Positions 26,601 through 34,454 of a DNA stretch of 64,000 nucleotides are shown here, piece by piece (the stretch's first letter is position 1; each line of letters opens with the position of its first letter). A model generated the notes under the pieces. That model did no database searches, was not told the DNA's origin, and was given only the letters and a program-made list of their open reading frames with translations. The stretch comes from Echinicola strongylocentroti (GTDB lineage Bacteria; Bacteroidota; Bacteroidia; Cytophagales; Cyclobacteriaceae). A program made the position numbers and the translations under genes. The DNA lies in assembly GCF_003260975.1 (NCBI RefSeq), contig NZ_CP030041.1:4653501-4717500 (forward strand), given 5' to 3'.

Positions 26601-26793
26601 GCGGGAGCAATACTGACTTGGCTACGGTTTCGGCATTGGCACCGGGATAGTATACCTGAACACTGACACTGGGCGGAGCGATTTCAGGGAAACGTTCTAC
26701 CGGCAGCAGCGAAATACTACCTGCTCCAGCAAGTATGAGAAGAATGGAAATAACCAATGCCAGAACAGGCCGGTTGATAATATTTTTGATCAT
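23611..26793 (-). CDS. RND-type multidrug efflux permease (HAE1 / AcrB-like)
   Basis: The 1060-residue inner-membrane antiporter has 12 membrane helices and two large periplasmic loops. N-terminal NIINRPVLALVISILLILAG is typical. The proton-relay aspartates are visible in TM4 (IGIVVDDAIVVIEAIFEKM) and the paired lysine in TM10 (VGLLAKNAILIVEF). The family loop FIPTEDDNFLIFALTMPEGSS starts the second half. The substrate is likely hydrophobic drugs, bile-salt-like compounds or solvents; specificity cannot be read. It lies between the adaptor gene (154 bp upstream) and the outer-membrane channel gene (four-base overlap). Confidence 0.95.
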   Translation of the reverse strand: MIKNIINRPVLALVISILLILAGAGSISLLPVERFPEIAPPSVSVQVYYPGANAETVAKSVLLPLEEAINGAENMNYINSTATNSGRGRSTVYFEPGTDPNVAAVEIQNRISQVMESIPAEVREAGIVVLKRLKGSLMTIQIYSDGVYDETFLNAYTRMNIRRELKRVGGIAEASILRSRDYAMRIWLNPEKLALYGLTPKEVYNQVRDQSFEAAPGKFGENSDEVFEIVMKHSGRFSEPDEYENLVIKTEDDGTQLRLKDVARLEFGASNYASDNKLDGMSAVTIDVVQQQGANAVEIDKAVRKVLEDQAKAFPEGMDYRISYSVRDQIDESMHHVQKTLIEAFILVFLVVFIFLQNTRATIITAISIPVSLIGTFFFLYMIGATMNVLSMFSIVLAIGIVVDDAIVVIEAIFEKMEDEGMKVKQAVVAAMSEITGAIISITIVIAAVFLPVGFLEGPVGVFYQEFAYTIIFAVLISAVNALTLVPVLSVLILKEKDPKKTKRRIPLIERIRSSRAAYTAKNLRDKGLQKFDSAFDKFTDKYLKVVKWAILHKWWTMGGLVMVSGLTFFLATTTPKGFIPTEDDNFLIFALTMPEGSSLHRTNLVLRQADSLLREEKAVSSVNTVSGYNIVDDSESSSTGLGYIKLKKISERGSPKEIGELVKHLTNKLGVLSEAKINIYPRPTVQGFGNFDGVQIVLQDYSDGDYGEFGLLINEFIAELTKQEEIEKAFTSYNPNFPQYKINIDYEKAKSMGISVKDMMFTIQSNFGRTRVGDFNRFTRQYMVYMQSDIQYRETPDAINSIMVKNDQGEMVPLNTFVKLEETYGPETVFRYNLYSAARINITPAKGYSTGDAMNVIEELTESKLPANLGFEWTGMSLEEKKSGSNTTMIFIISIVLIYFILAAQYESFWLPMAVILSLPAGILGVFVFINLAGIDNNIYVQVGLVMLVGLLAKNAILIVEFVSQKRKEGLNVADAVIEACALRIRPILMTSFAFTAGLVPLMFSVGSSAQGTKSVSIGTAGGMIFGISLGVIFIPVLAYIFQQIQDNYKIETIEQEDL

Positions 26794-26947
26794 GCGATTT
26801 AGTCTTTATCCAACGAGAGATGAAAGGGAGGTGTATGTCGGGCAGGTCAGGGTGTATGGTTTCCTGTTCCAACCCGTATTTGACAGTTGCCCACCATCCA
26901 CGTCTTTGGTGAAAATTTTTAAATGATCTGTGTAATCCGTAGTGGGT

Positions 26948-28078
26948 TTACTCATCAGAGGAAAGCAACTGCCCTTTTTCGAGCGGCTTTACCTTTACAC
27001 CATCGGTGAGTTTGTCCAGCCCTGAAGTGACAATGCGGTCATCACTTGAAAGACTGGTATCGCTAACAATGTACTTTTTACCTGATCTGCCTTCGATCTT
27101 AATTTCCTTTCTATTGACCGTATTATCATCATTCAAGGTGTAGACAAATTTCTTGTCATGTATCGATGCGGTAGCTCCTTGAGGGATCAATATTGCCTCT
27201 GGATAAATCTGTTCCATTAGGACTTTTCCAGTATTACCTGACCTTAAAAGCGTGTCAGGGTTAGTGAACCGAGCCCTGAGCGCTATGGAGCCAGTGGAAC
27301 GGTTGATCTGCCCTGAATTGGCATCGATGGTACCTACTTTGTCATAAATGCTGCCGTCAGCCAAGATGAGCTTTACATGTGGATTCAGTTTTTTGGACGT
27401 TGAATCCTTTTTCATCCTTTCGTAATACAAATAATCAGATTCGCTCATTGAAAAGTAAACATATACTTCATGCACATTAGAGAGGGTGGTCAGTGGCTCT
27501 GAGTCGGTCTTTTTTACGACGTTACCAATGGACCGCGGTATCCTTCCCATAAAACCGTTTACTGGGGCTTTTATAGTAGTGAATTCTAGGTTGATGCGCA
27601 TATTGGCTGCCATGGCCTCGGCCTGCTCCAGCGCTGACTTGGCTACTTCATAATCGGCCAATGTGGTTTGCATTCTCACATCTGAGATGACCTCATTATC
27701 GATCAGCGGTTGAAGTCGTTCAATTTCAGTTTTCGCTTTTCGAAGTTTTGCCTTTTCCAATTCTACATTGGCCTGTGCATTTTTGAGGTCCTCCATGTAG
27801 GGCTGGCTGTTGATTTTGAACAGCGGCTGACCTTTTTCTACAAAGTCACCTTCGTCCACGTAGATTTTTTCCAGAATCCCATCTACTTGAGCTCGGATCT
27901 CAACATTCTCCACCCCTTCTATGGAGCCAAGGTATTGATATGACCTAGCTGCCTTTTCCTCTTTTAGTGTCATGACAGGGAGAGGTAGTCCTTCGTCTAC
28001 TTTTTCTTCTTCTTTACACCCAAAAATCATAAGCCCAGTCAGTAAGATGATGGGCAAAGGGAAATGTTTGAAGCTCAT
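26948..28078 (-). CDS. RND efflux periplasmic adaptor lipoprotein (membrane fusion protein)
   Basis: The ~376-residue adaptor links the RND permease to the TolC-like channel. It has a lipobox (LTGLMIFGCKEEEKVDEG). The biotinyl-lipoyl half-motifs are EGVENVEIRAQVDGILEKIYV with GDFVEKGQPLF, and TIKAPVNGFMGRIPRSIG. A coiled-coil hairpin lies between the halves (LKNAQANVELEKAKLRKAKTEIERLQ). Beta-barrel and membrane-proximal domains follow. The frame is open upstream to 28105; I chose MSFKHFPLPI at 28078 because it gives a normal lipoprotein signal. First gene of the efflux operon. Confidence 0.93.
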   Translation of the reverse strand: MSFKHFPLPIILLTGLMIFGCKEEEKVDEGLPLPVMTLKEEKAARSYQYLGSIEGVENVEIRAQVDGILEKIYVDEGDFVEKGQPLFKINSQPYMEDLKNAQANVELEKAKLRKAKTEIERLQPLIDNEVISDVRMQTTLADYEVAKSALEQAEAMAANMRINLEFTTIKAPVNGFMGRIPRSIGNVVKKTDSEPLTTLSNVHEVYVYFSMSESDYLYYERMKKDSTSKKLNPHVKLILADGSIYDKVGTIDANSGQINRSTGSIALRARFTNPDTLLRSGNTGKVLMEQIYPEAILIPQGATASIHDKKFVYTLNDDNTVNRKEIKIEGRSGKKYIVSDTSLSSDDRIVTSGLDKLTDGVKVKPLEKGQLLSSDE

Positions 28079-28499
28079 TGCTTGGAGTAACATATTTCGT
28101 AACATATTTTTTTCGTGCTTATCTTCCGTATTTTTCTATGTTGGATAGTTGTAATAATCATACCATTAGTTTTAACTGCGTTAAAATAACTTAACTGTTT
28201 GGTTTTTAATGTTTTAATTGTTGGTTCGGTTGCCTTGGGCTGTGGAGCAATGGTTGGTAAAGTGTGGAATGATTCCCCAGTTTTTTGGTGGCAATATGGG
28301 GATACCAAGTAATCTAAATAAATGTTAAAAAGGTTGTTGGGTTTTTCTTTTTTAAAGCAAATATGCTGCCAAAATTCAATTTTATATTCAAATTTGAACA
28401 TAAACTGCTGAGCGTGTTAAGTGTGGATATTAGTATTTTGATTTCAGCAATTATTAATGCAATTTTCGAGCATTAAAGCTCTAAACATGCACTGCCCAA
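28079..28499. other. Divergent control region between the efflux operon and arginine decarboxylase
   Basis: This is an AT-rich stretch with no credible gene. It must hold the start regions of both flanking transcripts. The most notable site is the perfect 12 bp palindrome at 28387-28398. I could not identify promoter boxes with confidence. Confidence 0.5.
28387..28398. promoter_or_regulatory. Perfect palindrome TTCAAATTTGAA, possible operator
   Basis: The 12 bp inverted repeat lies about 100 bp before the arginine decarboxylase start and 310 bp before the efflux adaptor start. Palindromes of this type are often sites for dimeric repressors of TetR or MarR type that control efflux pumps. No regulator gene is adjacent, and in AT-rich DNA such a palindrome can arise by chance. 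Confidence 0.3.
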
Positions 28500-29888
28500 A
28501 TGAACAAATACATTGATTTAATTCAGCAGACTTTTGACTTTCCTACAAGGGAGTTCAAGGTAGAAGATGATAACCTGTTTTTTAATGGTGTAAACCTTAT
28601 GGAGATCATCGAGGAGTACGGTACGCCACTGAAGCTGACCTACCTTCCAAAAATCAGTGAAAGCATCCAAAATGCAAAGACGTATTTTAACAATGCGATG
28701 CAGGCACATGATTATCATGGCAATTATACCTATTGCTACTGTACCAAATCGTCCCATTTTAGCTTTGTGTTGGATGAGGCACTTAAAAATGATATCCATA
28801 TTGAGACTTCCTCCACATTCGATATTCCTTTGGTGAAAAGCCTCTATGAAAAAGGCAAGATTACCAAGGATACGCATATCGTCTGCAATGGATTCAAGCG
28901 AGATTTATATAAACAATATATTTCTGAATTACTCAATGATGGTTTCCATAACTGTATCCCCGTATTGGATAACCTGACCGAAATCGACTATTACCTTGAG
29001 CATGTCAAGGTGCCTTTTAAGGTAGGGATTAGAATTGCTGCCGATGAAGAGCCCAAGTTCGGTTTTTATACTTCTCGGCTAGGGGTGAGGTATAAGGATA
29101 TTATTGATTTGTATGAAAAGAAAATCAAGGATAATCCCAATGTAAGCCTTAAAATGCTCCATTTCTTCATCAATTCTGGAATCAGGGATACGGCGTATTA
29201 CTGGTCAGAGTTGACACGGTTTATCCAAAAGTACGTGGACTTGAAGGCAGTGTGTCCCGAGCTGGATACCATGGACATCGGTGGTGGATGGCCGATCAAA
29301 ACCAATGTCTTTTTTGATTATGATTACCAGTACATGGCGGATCAGATCGTAAAGAACATCAAATGGATGTGTGCCAAAAATAATACGGTGGAACCAAATA
29401 TATTTACTGAATTTGGGAGCTATACCGTGGGTGAGAGCGGTGCAGTTTTGTATTCCATACTGGAAGAGAAGCTCCAAAATGACAAGGAGTTATGGTATAT
29501 GATCGATGGTTCGTTTATTACCCAGCTGCCGGACAGCTGGGGATTAAACCAGAAGTACATCATGCTGGCTGTGAACAATTGGAAAGAAGAATACCACAAT
29601 ATCAACCTAGGTGGATTGACCTGCGATAGCATGGACTACTATAATTCCGAAGCTCACCAATACAATATTTACCTTCCCAAAAAGACCGAAAAAAAGCCCC
29701 AGTACATTGGTTTTTTCCATACGGGTGCCTATCAGGAATCGCTGGGCGGCTATGGCGGGATCCAACACTGCCTGATTCCTGCTCCAAAGCATGTCCTGAT
29801 CGATAGGGATACCGATGGTACGATCAAGCATAAATTATTTGCAGAAGAACAGGATAGTGAAAGTATGTTGAAAAGACTGGGTTATTGA
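28500..29888 (+). CDS. Arginine decarboxylase-like fold-III PLP enzyme
   Basis: The 462-residue protein is a decarboxylase of the alanine-racemase fold, of the type annotated as arginine decarboxylase in Bacteroidota. The PLP lysine lies in YCYCTKSSHFSFVLDEAL. Downstream are ETSSTFDIPLVKSLYEKG, the phosphate-binding DTMDIGGGWPIKTN, and the C-terminal active-site pair GGLTCDSMDYYN with the FFHTGAYQESLGGYGG tyrosine region. It would make agmatine for polyamine synthesis. Diaminopimelate decarboxylase is the close relative, but the N-terminus and the C-terminal blocks differ. It is monocistronic and convergent with the gene at 30027. A GC-rich hairpin follows at 29940. Confidence 0.85.
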   Translation: MNKYIDLIQQTFDFPTREFKVEDDNLFFNGVNLMEIIEEYGTPLKLTYLPKISESIQNAKTYFNNAMQAHDYHGNYTYCYCTKSSHFSFVLDEALKNDIHIETSSTFDIPLVKSLYEKGKITKDTHIVCNGFKRDLYKQYISELLNDGFHNCIPVLDNLTEIDYYLEHVKVPFKVGIRIAADEEPKFGFYTSRLGVRYKDIIDLYEKKIKDNPNVSLKMLHFFINSGIRDTAYYWSELTRFIQKYVDLKAVCPELDTMDIGGGWPIKTNVFFDYDYQYMADQIVKNIKWMCAKNNTVEPNIFTEFGSYTVGESGAVLYSILEEKLQNDKELWYMIDGSFITQLPDSWGLNQKYIMLAVNNWKEEYHNINLGGLTCDSMDYYNSEAHQYNIYLPKKTEKKPQYIGFFHTGAYQESLGGYGGIQHCLIPAPKHVLIDRDTDGTIKHKLFAEEQDSESMLKRLGY

Positions 29889-29939
29889 GGAGAAAGTGTT
29901 GAGGCGTGAGATTTGAGACATGAGATTTGAGATTTGAGA

Positions 29940-29967
29940 CTTCCTCCCCGTGGCCGCGGGGAGGAAG
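29940..29967. terminator. GC-rich hairpin between convergent genes
   Basis: CTTCCTCCCCG pairs perfectly with CGGGGAGGAAG around TGGCCG. It lies 50 bp after the decarboxylase stop and is preceded by a short reiterated GAGATTTGAGAC-type sequence (29906-29940). There is no T-run, so it may be a REP-like element that merely stalls transcription. Confidence 0.5.
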
Positions 29968-30026
29968 GTTAGGTGGGGTGTTTTGGAGCAATGGGGGAAC
30001 CTAAACGAAATTGGTCAACACTTCTG

Positions 30027-31142
30027 TCAGTAGGCTTTCTGGCCTTTTAAGTGGTCAAGTTTTTCGCCCTTTAAGCTGAAGTATCCACGCATGCAGTCCG
30101 CTGTCATGCAGCTGTGGACGGGTAGAATTCCGAGAATATCCCCTATCTGGATGTTGTTGATCAATTCGTCTGTAGCCTTTATCAATCCATGCTCTTGGCT
30201 GATGCTTTTCAGGAAGGAAGTAGTGGCAGGAATGGTCCAGCCTTGCTCGGTCAATAGCACTACTTCACCGTAATTATTGGTACCGTCATTGTTGATCAAG
30301 ACGTCTTTGGCTAGGTGAATACCTCCGCCATGAATGAGGATTTCCCGTTTTTCCTTCCTGATATCCACTACTGGAGCGGCCAGGGCTACGGCGATGTCGG
30401 ATTTGTCACAGCTTCCAATACTGGCCTGTGTGAGATCATAGAAAGCAAAATTGCCCGGTCCGATTTCATCGATGCCTTCAAAATCTTCTTCTATCGAACA
30501 ACTTGGCGTGTCTCCGCTCCGCGTAATCAAGTCTGGAAATTCGTCACAATATTTATCTTTCAGCATTCGCAAGGCAGCTTTAGTTTGACCGTGAATAGCG
30601 TGGATGCCTTCCTTATTGGCATGGTAGGTATGGCCAGCGTGGATGTAAAATCCTTTGAAATCGAGTTTGTCCGATCTATTGGCGATCCGCATGATCTCCT
30701 CGATTTTTCCAAAATCACTTACTTCTACACCAGCCCTGCCGTACCCTGCGTCTATCTCAATAAAAAATTCTACCGGACTGGTGAGGCGATCGGCGAGTGC
30801 CTGCGCCACCTCGGCATTGACCAGCTGGATGGAGATGGAGTGATCCTTTACCAATCTGTTCAGTAGGTTGATTTCTAAAGGGTTAAAGGGAAAGGCTATG
30901 TGGATGTTTTTCCAAGACTGGCCAGAAAAATAAGCCGCCATCTGAATGGAAGAAACGGTGATTTCATTGATGCCAAATTCCTTGTACCAATTCCCGACTT
31001 CAAGGGATTGGTGTGTTTTGAAATGGGGTATAAGGGCTACATGATGCTTTGCTGCTTTTTTGGCCATGCGGGCAATGTTTGCTTTACATATTGCTTCATT
31101 GGCCAATAAGGTGGGCGAAGTAATGGGCTTTAAGAGAGGCAT
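30027..31142 (-). CDS. D-threonine aldolase / D-serine dehydratase-like PLP enzyme
   Basis: The 371-residue protein belongs to the metal-activated branch of the alanine-racemase fold. The PLP lysine sits in ALIPHFKTHQSLEV. The C-terminal domain has the zinc or manganese pair in ILPVHSCMTADCMRGY (H-x-C). Other motifs are EIDAGYGRAGV, FYIHAGHTYHA and RSGDTPSC. Members act on D-threonine, D-serine or related D-3-hydroxy amino acids, and the substrate cannot be chosen from sequence. The gene starts four bases after the stop of the alpha/beta hydrolase gene at 31147, so the two form an operon. Confidence 0.87.
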   Translation of the reverse strand: MPLLKPITSPTLLANEAICKANIARMAKKAAKHHVALIPHFKTHQSLEVGNWYKEFGINEITVSSIQMAAYFSGQSWKNIHIAFPFNPLEINLLNRLVKDHSISIQLVNAEVAQALADRLTSPVEFFIEIDAGYGRAGVEVSDFGKIEEIMRIANRSDKLDFKGFYIHAGHTYHANKEGIHAIHGQTKAALRMLKDKYCDEFPDLITRSGDTPSCSIEEDFEGIDEIGPGNFAFYDLTQASIGSCDKSDIAVALAAPVVDIRKEKREILIHGGGIHLAKDVLINNDGTNNYGEVVLLTEQGWTIPATTSFLKSISQEHGLIKATDELINNIQIGDILGILPVHSCMTADCMRGYFSLKGEKLDHLKGQKAY

Positions 31143-31146
31143 TGGG

Positions 31147-32187
31147 TTATTTGGCTGTTTCGGTGAGCGTTACTTCTTCTTTTTGAGGAACGGGGACTTC
31201 CACGATGTTTTCCAGAAAATCAATACTGGACCGAAGTACACCTTCCCAATCCTCAGAAGTGATACTGGAGCCGATCACGTGATTTCCGGATTCCGGAAAG
31301 GCCACTTTTCTTTTTAGCTGTTCGGGAGTGCTGAGTTGTTGGTACATTTCTATCATGGCCGGGACAGAGACTACATCGTCTTGGTGTTCTTTGTCCTTAT
31401 AATAATAACCTAGATATAAGGGTTGTTTGATTTTTTTGAATGTGGCTTCATCCATCTTACTGTATACGAGCTTGGCCAAACTGATGTAGGCATTGATATG
31501 GTATTGCTCGGACCAGTATTTGGCCTTGTCGCCTTCTCGGGGATTCAGGATCACGTGATCGTCATTGGTGCCGAATTGTTCAAATAGCCATCCCTGCCAA
31601 GGACTGAAGAACGCTTCCAATTGACTGCCGTAATCACGGATGCAGGGAGAGTAGAGTAAGGTCGCTTCGATATCTTCCCGCTCAGAAGCCAGTAAAACCG
31701 TCAATGCTCCTCCCATGGAAGTGCCCACGATGATGACTTTATCGCCAAGTTGCTTACCAATCATAAAGGCCTCTCGGGCACCGTCAGCCAACTTTTCGGC
31801 AGTAAGGTACTCAAATGCATTCGGTCGATCGATGCCATGTTCGGGAAGTCTGCTCAGGTAGAGGTTGGCGCCGAAGTGCTCGGCCAGTTTCCTGTGCACG
31901 GGATCACCTTCCATCTGACTGGCCCCAAAACCATGGATGTAAACGATGGAGTAGGGCGTTTTGGTTTTTGTACTGTCCGCCCAGATGATGCGGGCTTCGT
32001 TGTTGGGCTTGAGGCCTTTTACGGTATCCTCTTTTTGCTGGATATAGGCTTCCAGTTGTTTTAAGTCTGCAGGGACTGTAGGGTAGGTTCCTTTCAAATC
32101 ACTCAATGTTTCTTTGGGGCCTAGCATGTAGCCAATGGCCAATACGATGGAAATGGAAATAAGGATGGGGAGAAGTTTCTTGAACAT
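31147..32187 (-). CDS. Exported alpha/beta hydrolase
   Basis: The 346-residue protein has an N-terminal signal or anchor helix (LLPILISISIVLAIGYMLG). The hydrolase fold follows: oxyanion region YIHGFGASQMEGDP, nucleophile serine in IVGTSMGGALTVLLASE, and a catalytic histidine in FPESGNHVIGSSI near the C-terminus. The lid region (FGTNDDHVILNPREGDKAKYW) is not informative about substrate. It is probably a carboxylesterase or lipase acting at the envelope. It is the first gene of a two-gene unit with the D-amino-acid enzyme. Confidence 0.85.
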   Translation of the reverse strand: MFKKLLPILISISIVLAIGYMLGPKETLSDLKGTYPTVPADLKQLEAYIQQKEDTVKGLKPNNEARIIWADSTKTKTPYSIVYIHGFGASQMEGDPVHRKLAEHFGANLYLSRLPEHGIDRPNAFEYLTAEKLADGAREAFMIGKQLGDKVIIVGTSMGGALTVLLASEREDIEATLLYSPCIRDYGSQLEAFFSPWQGWLFEQFGTNDDHVILNPREGDKAKYWSEQYHINAYISLAKLVYSKMDEATFKKIKQPLYLGYYYKDKEHQDDVVSVPAMIEMYQQLSTPEQLKRKVAFPESGNHVIGSSITSEDWEGVLRSSIDFLENIVEVPVPQKEEVTLTETAK

Positions 32188-32221
32188 CGCTTGATGATGG
32201 TTTGGAGTATTAACACTATTT

Positions 32222-32363
32222 GATTACACGTTTTCTTGCCGGTAGATTTTATTTCTCACGAAACGCAGAGAACACCCAGCATGAAACAAAGCTTTTCTGA
32301 GATTTTCGTGGTTTCTGTGATGACCTATTTACTATTTCTCTGATTAGTGGTGTCATTGCGGAT
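32222..32363. repeat. Short intergenic repeat, CGCAGAACGCACAGAAC type, copy 1
   Basis: It reads TTCTTGCCGGTAGATTTTATT, then AACGCAGAGAACACCCAGCAT, then GGTTTCTGTGATGACC and TGGTGTCATTGCGG. The same order appears at 35346-35427 (shorter) and at 38322-38370 plus 39290-39388, where a transposon-like element interrupts it. It is noncoding. Confidence 0.65.
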
Positions 32364-32371
32364 TTACATTT

Positions 32372-32541
32372 AACCCGGAATATGCATTAGCCTATCTGTT
32401 GCGACCTTAAACTGCTTCAAAATCAGCCGTTTCACTTTAGTTTTCGGCATTACCGTAGCGGCGCTACGCTAATGCCTCCAAACTAACTGATTTTCTTGCA
32501 ATTTCAGCTCTCACAACGATTCCTAACGCATAATCCGGGTT
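32372..32541. repeat. MITE-like hairpin repeat, copy C
   Basis: The 170 bp unit begins AACCCGGAATATGCATTAGC and ends CTAACGCATAATCCGGGTT. The centre folds perfectly enough to see by eye: TTAGTTTTCGGCATTACCG against CGCTAATGCCTCCAAACTAA, with CTACG/CGTAG at the tip. Same orientation as copy A, inverted relative to copy B. Confidence 0.82.
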
Positions 32542-32691
32542 TAAAACTAAACTGTTTTGTAAAATTATCCTATCATTAGCCCATTATGATTTATGTCATG
32601 TTTGTCAGTAACTGCGTATATGTGCGTAGGTAAATGTTTCTTTTTGACTGCGGCGGCGGGTAATTTTGGTGGAAATCAACTATTGTTAATT

Positions 32692-33264
32692 ATGAAAAGC
32701 AATATAAAAATAATCTTCGGTGTCTTGTTTTTAGTGAGCCTAATGACCTTTCGTCAAGGCTATAGCCAAGAAAAAAGTCATCCTCCCACTCAGGCCGTGT
32801 ATGTTGAGCTTGGAGGGGCAGGCTTGGTTTATTCATTTAATTATGATTTTAGGTTTGATAAATCCAATATGAACTCTTGGGGAATGCGTGTAGGTGCAGG
32901 AGGTTATTCGGTAACGGATCAATCCCTCTTGACAATACCGGTTCAGATCAATAGATTATATGGAAATGGGAGGCACTTTTTTGAACTTGGCGGAGGGGCT
33001 ACCTTTGTGTATTACAGGGACCGATGGGAAGACTATCAAGGTTACTATAATGGACGATCCTATTACCATACTACGGTGGATGAAAATTATTATTGGATTT
33101 TGGAGACGGGTGATACGCCTGCTCTGATGGGGACGTTGAATTTTGGATATAGGAAGGTGCCCGAAGATGGAGGGTTCTTATTTGGTGTCAACCTGGTTCC
33201 TGCATTTAATCAAAATGGCTTCTGGCCACTTTGGGCAGGGGTACGCTTTGGATATGCTTTTTGA
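32692..33264 (+). CDS. Small outer-membrane beta-barrel-like protein (first of a tandem pair)
   Basis: The ~190-residue protein has a signal peptide (IKIIFGVLFLVSLMTFRQGYSQ). Alternating aromatic and glycine-rich strands follow and end in WAGVRFGYAF, a C-terminal phenylalanine as in outer-membrane barrels. I set the start at the ATG at 32692; the frame is open 33 codons upstream but that stretch has no signal-like sequence. A -7-like box TAATTTTG lies at 32661-32668. It shares YVELGGxGL, LL(T/S)IP, FGYRKxPxDGGF and the FGYAF end with the next gene, so the two are duplicates. Function unknown. Confidence 0.8.
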   Translation: MKSNIKIIFGVLFLVSLMTFRQGYSQEKSHPPTQAVYVELGGAGLVYSFNYDFRFDKSNMNSWGMRVGAGGYSVTDQSLLTIPVQINRLYGNGRHFFELGGGATFVYYRDRWEDYQGYYNGRSYYHTTVDENYYWILETGDTPALMGTLNFGYRKVPEDGGFLFGVNLVPAFNQNGFWPLWAGVRFGYAF

Positions 33265-33314
33265 TTTTATGCTGAGTTTGTTTAGTTAAGATTTATACCA
33301 AACCGAATAGGACG

Positions 33315-33806
33315 ATGAAGAAGGTAATGATCATTGCAATTGGATTACTGTTGGCATTGGAGGTGACGGCACAAGAACGGAAGTCCCCAAGGTCAGAAAA
33401 CATCTATGCCGAACTGGGAGGCCCAGGGCTGTTTACCTTTAACTATGACACACGTTTCAATAGCGAAAGTAATGGGTTAGGGGCAAGAGTGGGTGTTGGC
33501 TATATTGGGGTGGACGGTTATAGCTTACTTTCCATTCCCATAGGGCTCAATTACTTGATGGGTAATGAGGAAGAAGGTAAATATTTTGAAGTAGGTATCA
33601 ATGGTGCCTATACTTCCTCAAGCGATAATTGGTATGAGGATGAAGAAGACCCCGACGGAAGCCATGTATTGGGTTCCTTGGTTTTTGGATACCGTAAGCA
33701 GCCCATGGATGGTGGATTCACTTTTAGAGCGGGACTGTCTCCGTATTTTGGACCCAATTACTTTTTTCCATTTGTGCCCTATGTTTCCTTCGGCTATGCT
33801 TTTTAG
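33315..33806 (+). CDS. Small outer-membrane beta-barrel-like protein (second of a tandem pair)
   Basis: The 163-residue paralogue of the preceding protein has a signal peptide (MKKVMIIAIGLLLALEVTAQ), IYAELGGPGLFTFNYDTRF, YSLLSIPIGLNYL, LVFGYRKQPMDGGF and the terminal YVSFGYAF. It lacks the tyrosine-rich insertion seen in the first copy. The 50 bp gap and the similarity point to tandem duplication and probable cotranscription. I do not recognise a substrate or partner. Confidence 0.8.
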   Translation: MKKVMIIAIGLLLALEVTAQERKSPRSENIYAELGGPGLFTFNYDTRFNSESNGLGARVGVGYIGVDGYSLLSIPIGLNYLMGNEEEGKYFEVGINGAYTSSSDNWYEDEEDPDGSHVLGSLVFGYRKQPMDGGFTFRAGLSPYFGPNYFFPFVPYVSFGYAF

Positions 33807-33908
33807 CGGGATAGGATATTGAAAGATTGTGAAATCGAACGTGATTTTGAAGTGAGGCTCACTCATTTCAAAACTCACTTTTGTAATGTCCACGTTAAAA
33901 TGAACAAT

Positions 33909-34355
33909 ATGAAAAAAACAATTTTACTTCTTAGCTTAACTTTAATAGCATCGATTACTTTTGGGCAAAATTCAACAAATGAATTGACGGAGAAATTTTT
34001 TAAAAAATACGAGACCAACACTGATGAAGCGTTTGATTATATTTTCGGAACCAATAAATGGATGGGAGAAAATAAAGATGGTACAGAAAAAGTGAAGTTT
34101 CAATTAAGGGAATATGCAAACCTTATGGGGGAATATATTGGATTTGAAAAGCTGTATGAAAAGTCTGTTGGTGAGAGCCTAAAGGTTTCCGTATACTTGG
34201 TCAAATACGATAGGCAACCATTAAGGTTTATTTTCAAGTATTATAAGGGAAGAGATAAGTGGAAGCTTTTCAATCTTAAATTTGATGAAAACATTGATGA
34301 AGAACTTGAGGAAATTATGAAATACGAATACCTAGTTGGAAATGAAGTCCAATAG
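33909..34355 (+). CDS. Small exported protein of unknown function
   Basis: The ~148-residue protein has a clear signal peptide (MKKTILLLSLTLIASITFGQ) and a compact soluble domain. The domain contains ELTEKFFKKYETNTDEAFDYIF near the N-terminus and then WKLFNLKFDENIDEELEE close to the end. The pattern of two helices and a few strands ending in KLFNLKFD resembles small NTF2-like or DUF3887-type exported proteins, but this is only an impression. The start is the ATG at 33909; an ATG three codons earlier is possible. Function not recognised. Confidence 0.75.
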   Translation: MKKTILLLSLTLIASITFGQNSTNELTEKFFKKYETNTDEAFDYIFGTNKWMGENKDGTEKVKFQLREYANLMGEYIGFEKLYEKSVGESLKVSVYLVKYDRQPLRFIFKYYKGRDKWKLFNLKFDENIDEELEEIMKYEYLVGNEVQ

Positions 34356-34396
34356 GTGGCAATTTGGATGAGGATTTTGTTCCGGAATTCCTTAAA

Positions 34397-34434
34397 AATC
34401 AGCCCAGTACAGCTTCGTTTACTGGGCTGATTTG
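34397..34434. terminator. Bidirectional intrinsic terminator
   Basis: AAATCAGCCCAGTA pairs with TACTGGGCTGATTT around a ten-base loop. It sits between the convergent small exported protein gene and proC. Confidence 0.8.
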
Positions 34435-34454
34435 ATATAACGTTTCACTATTTT

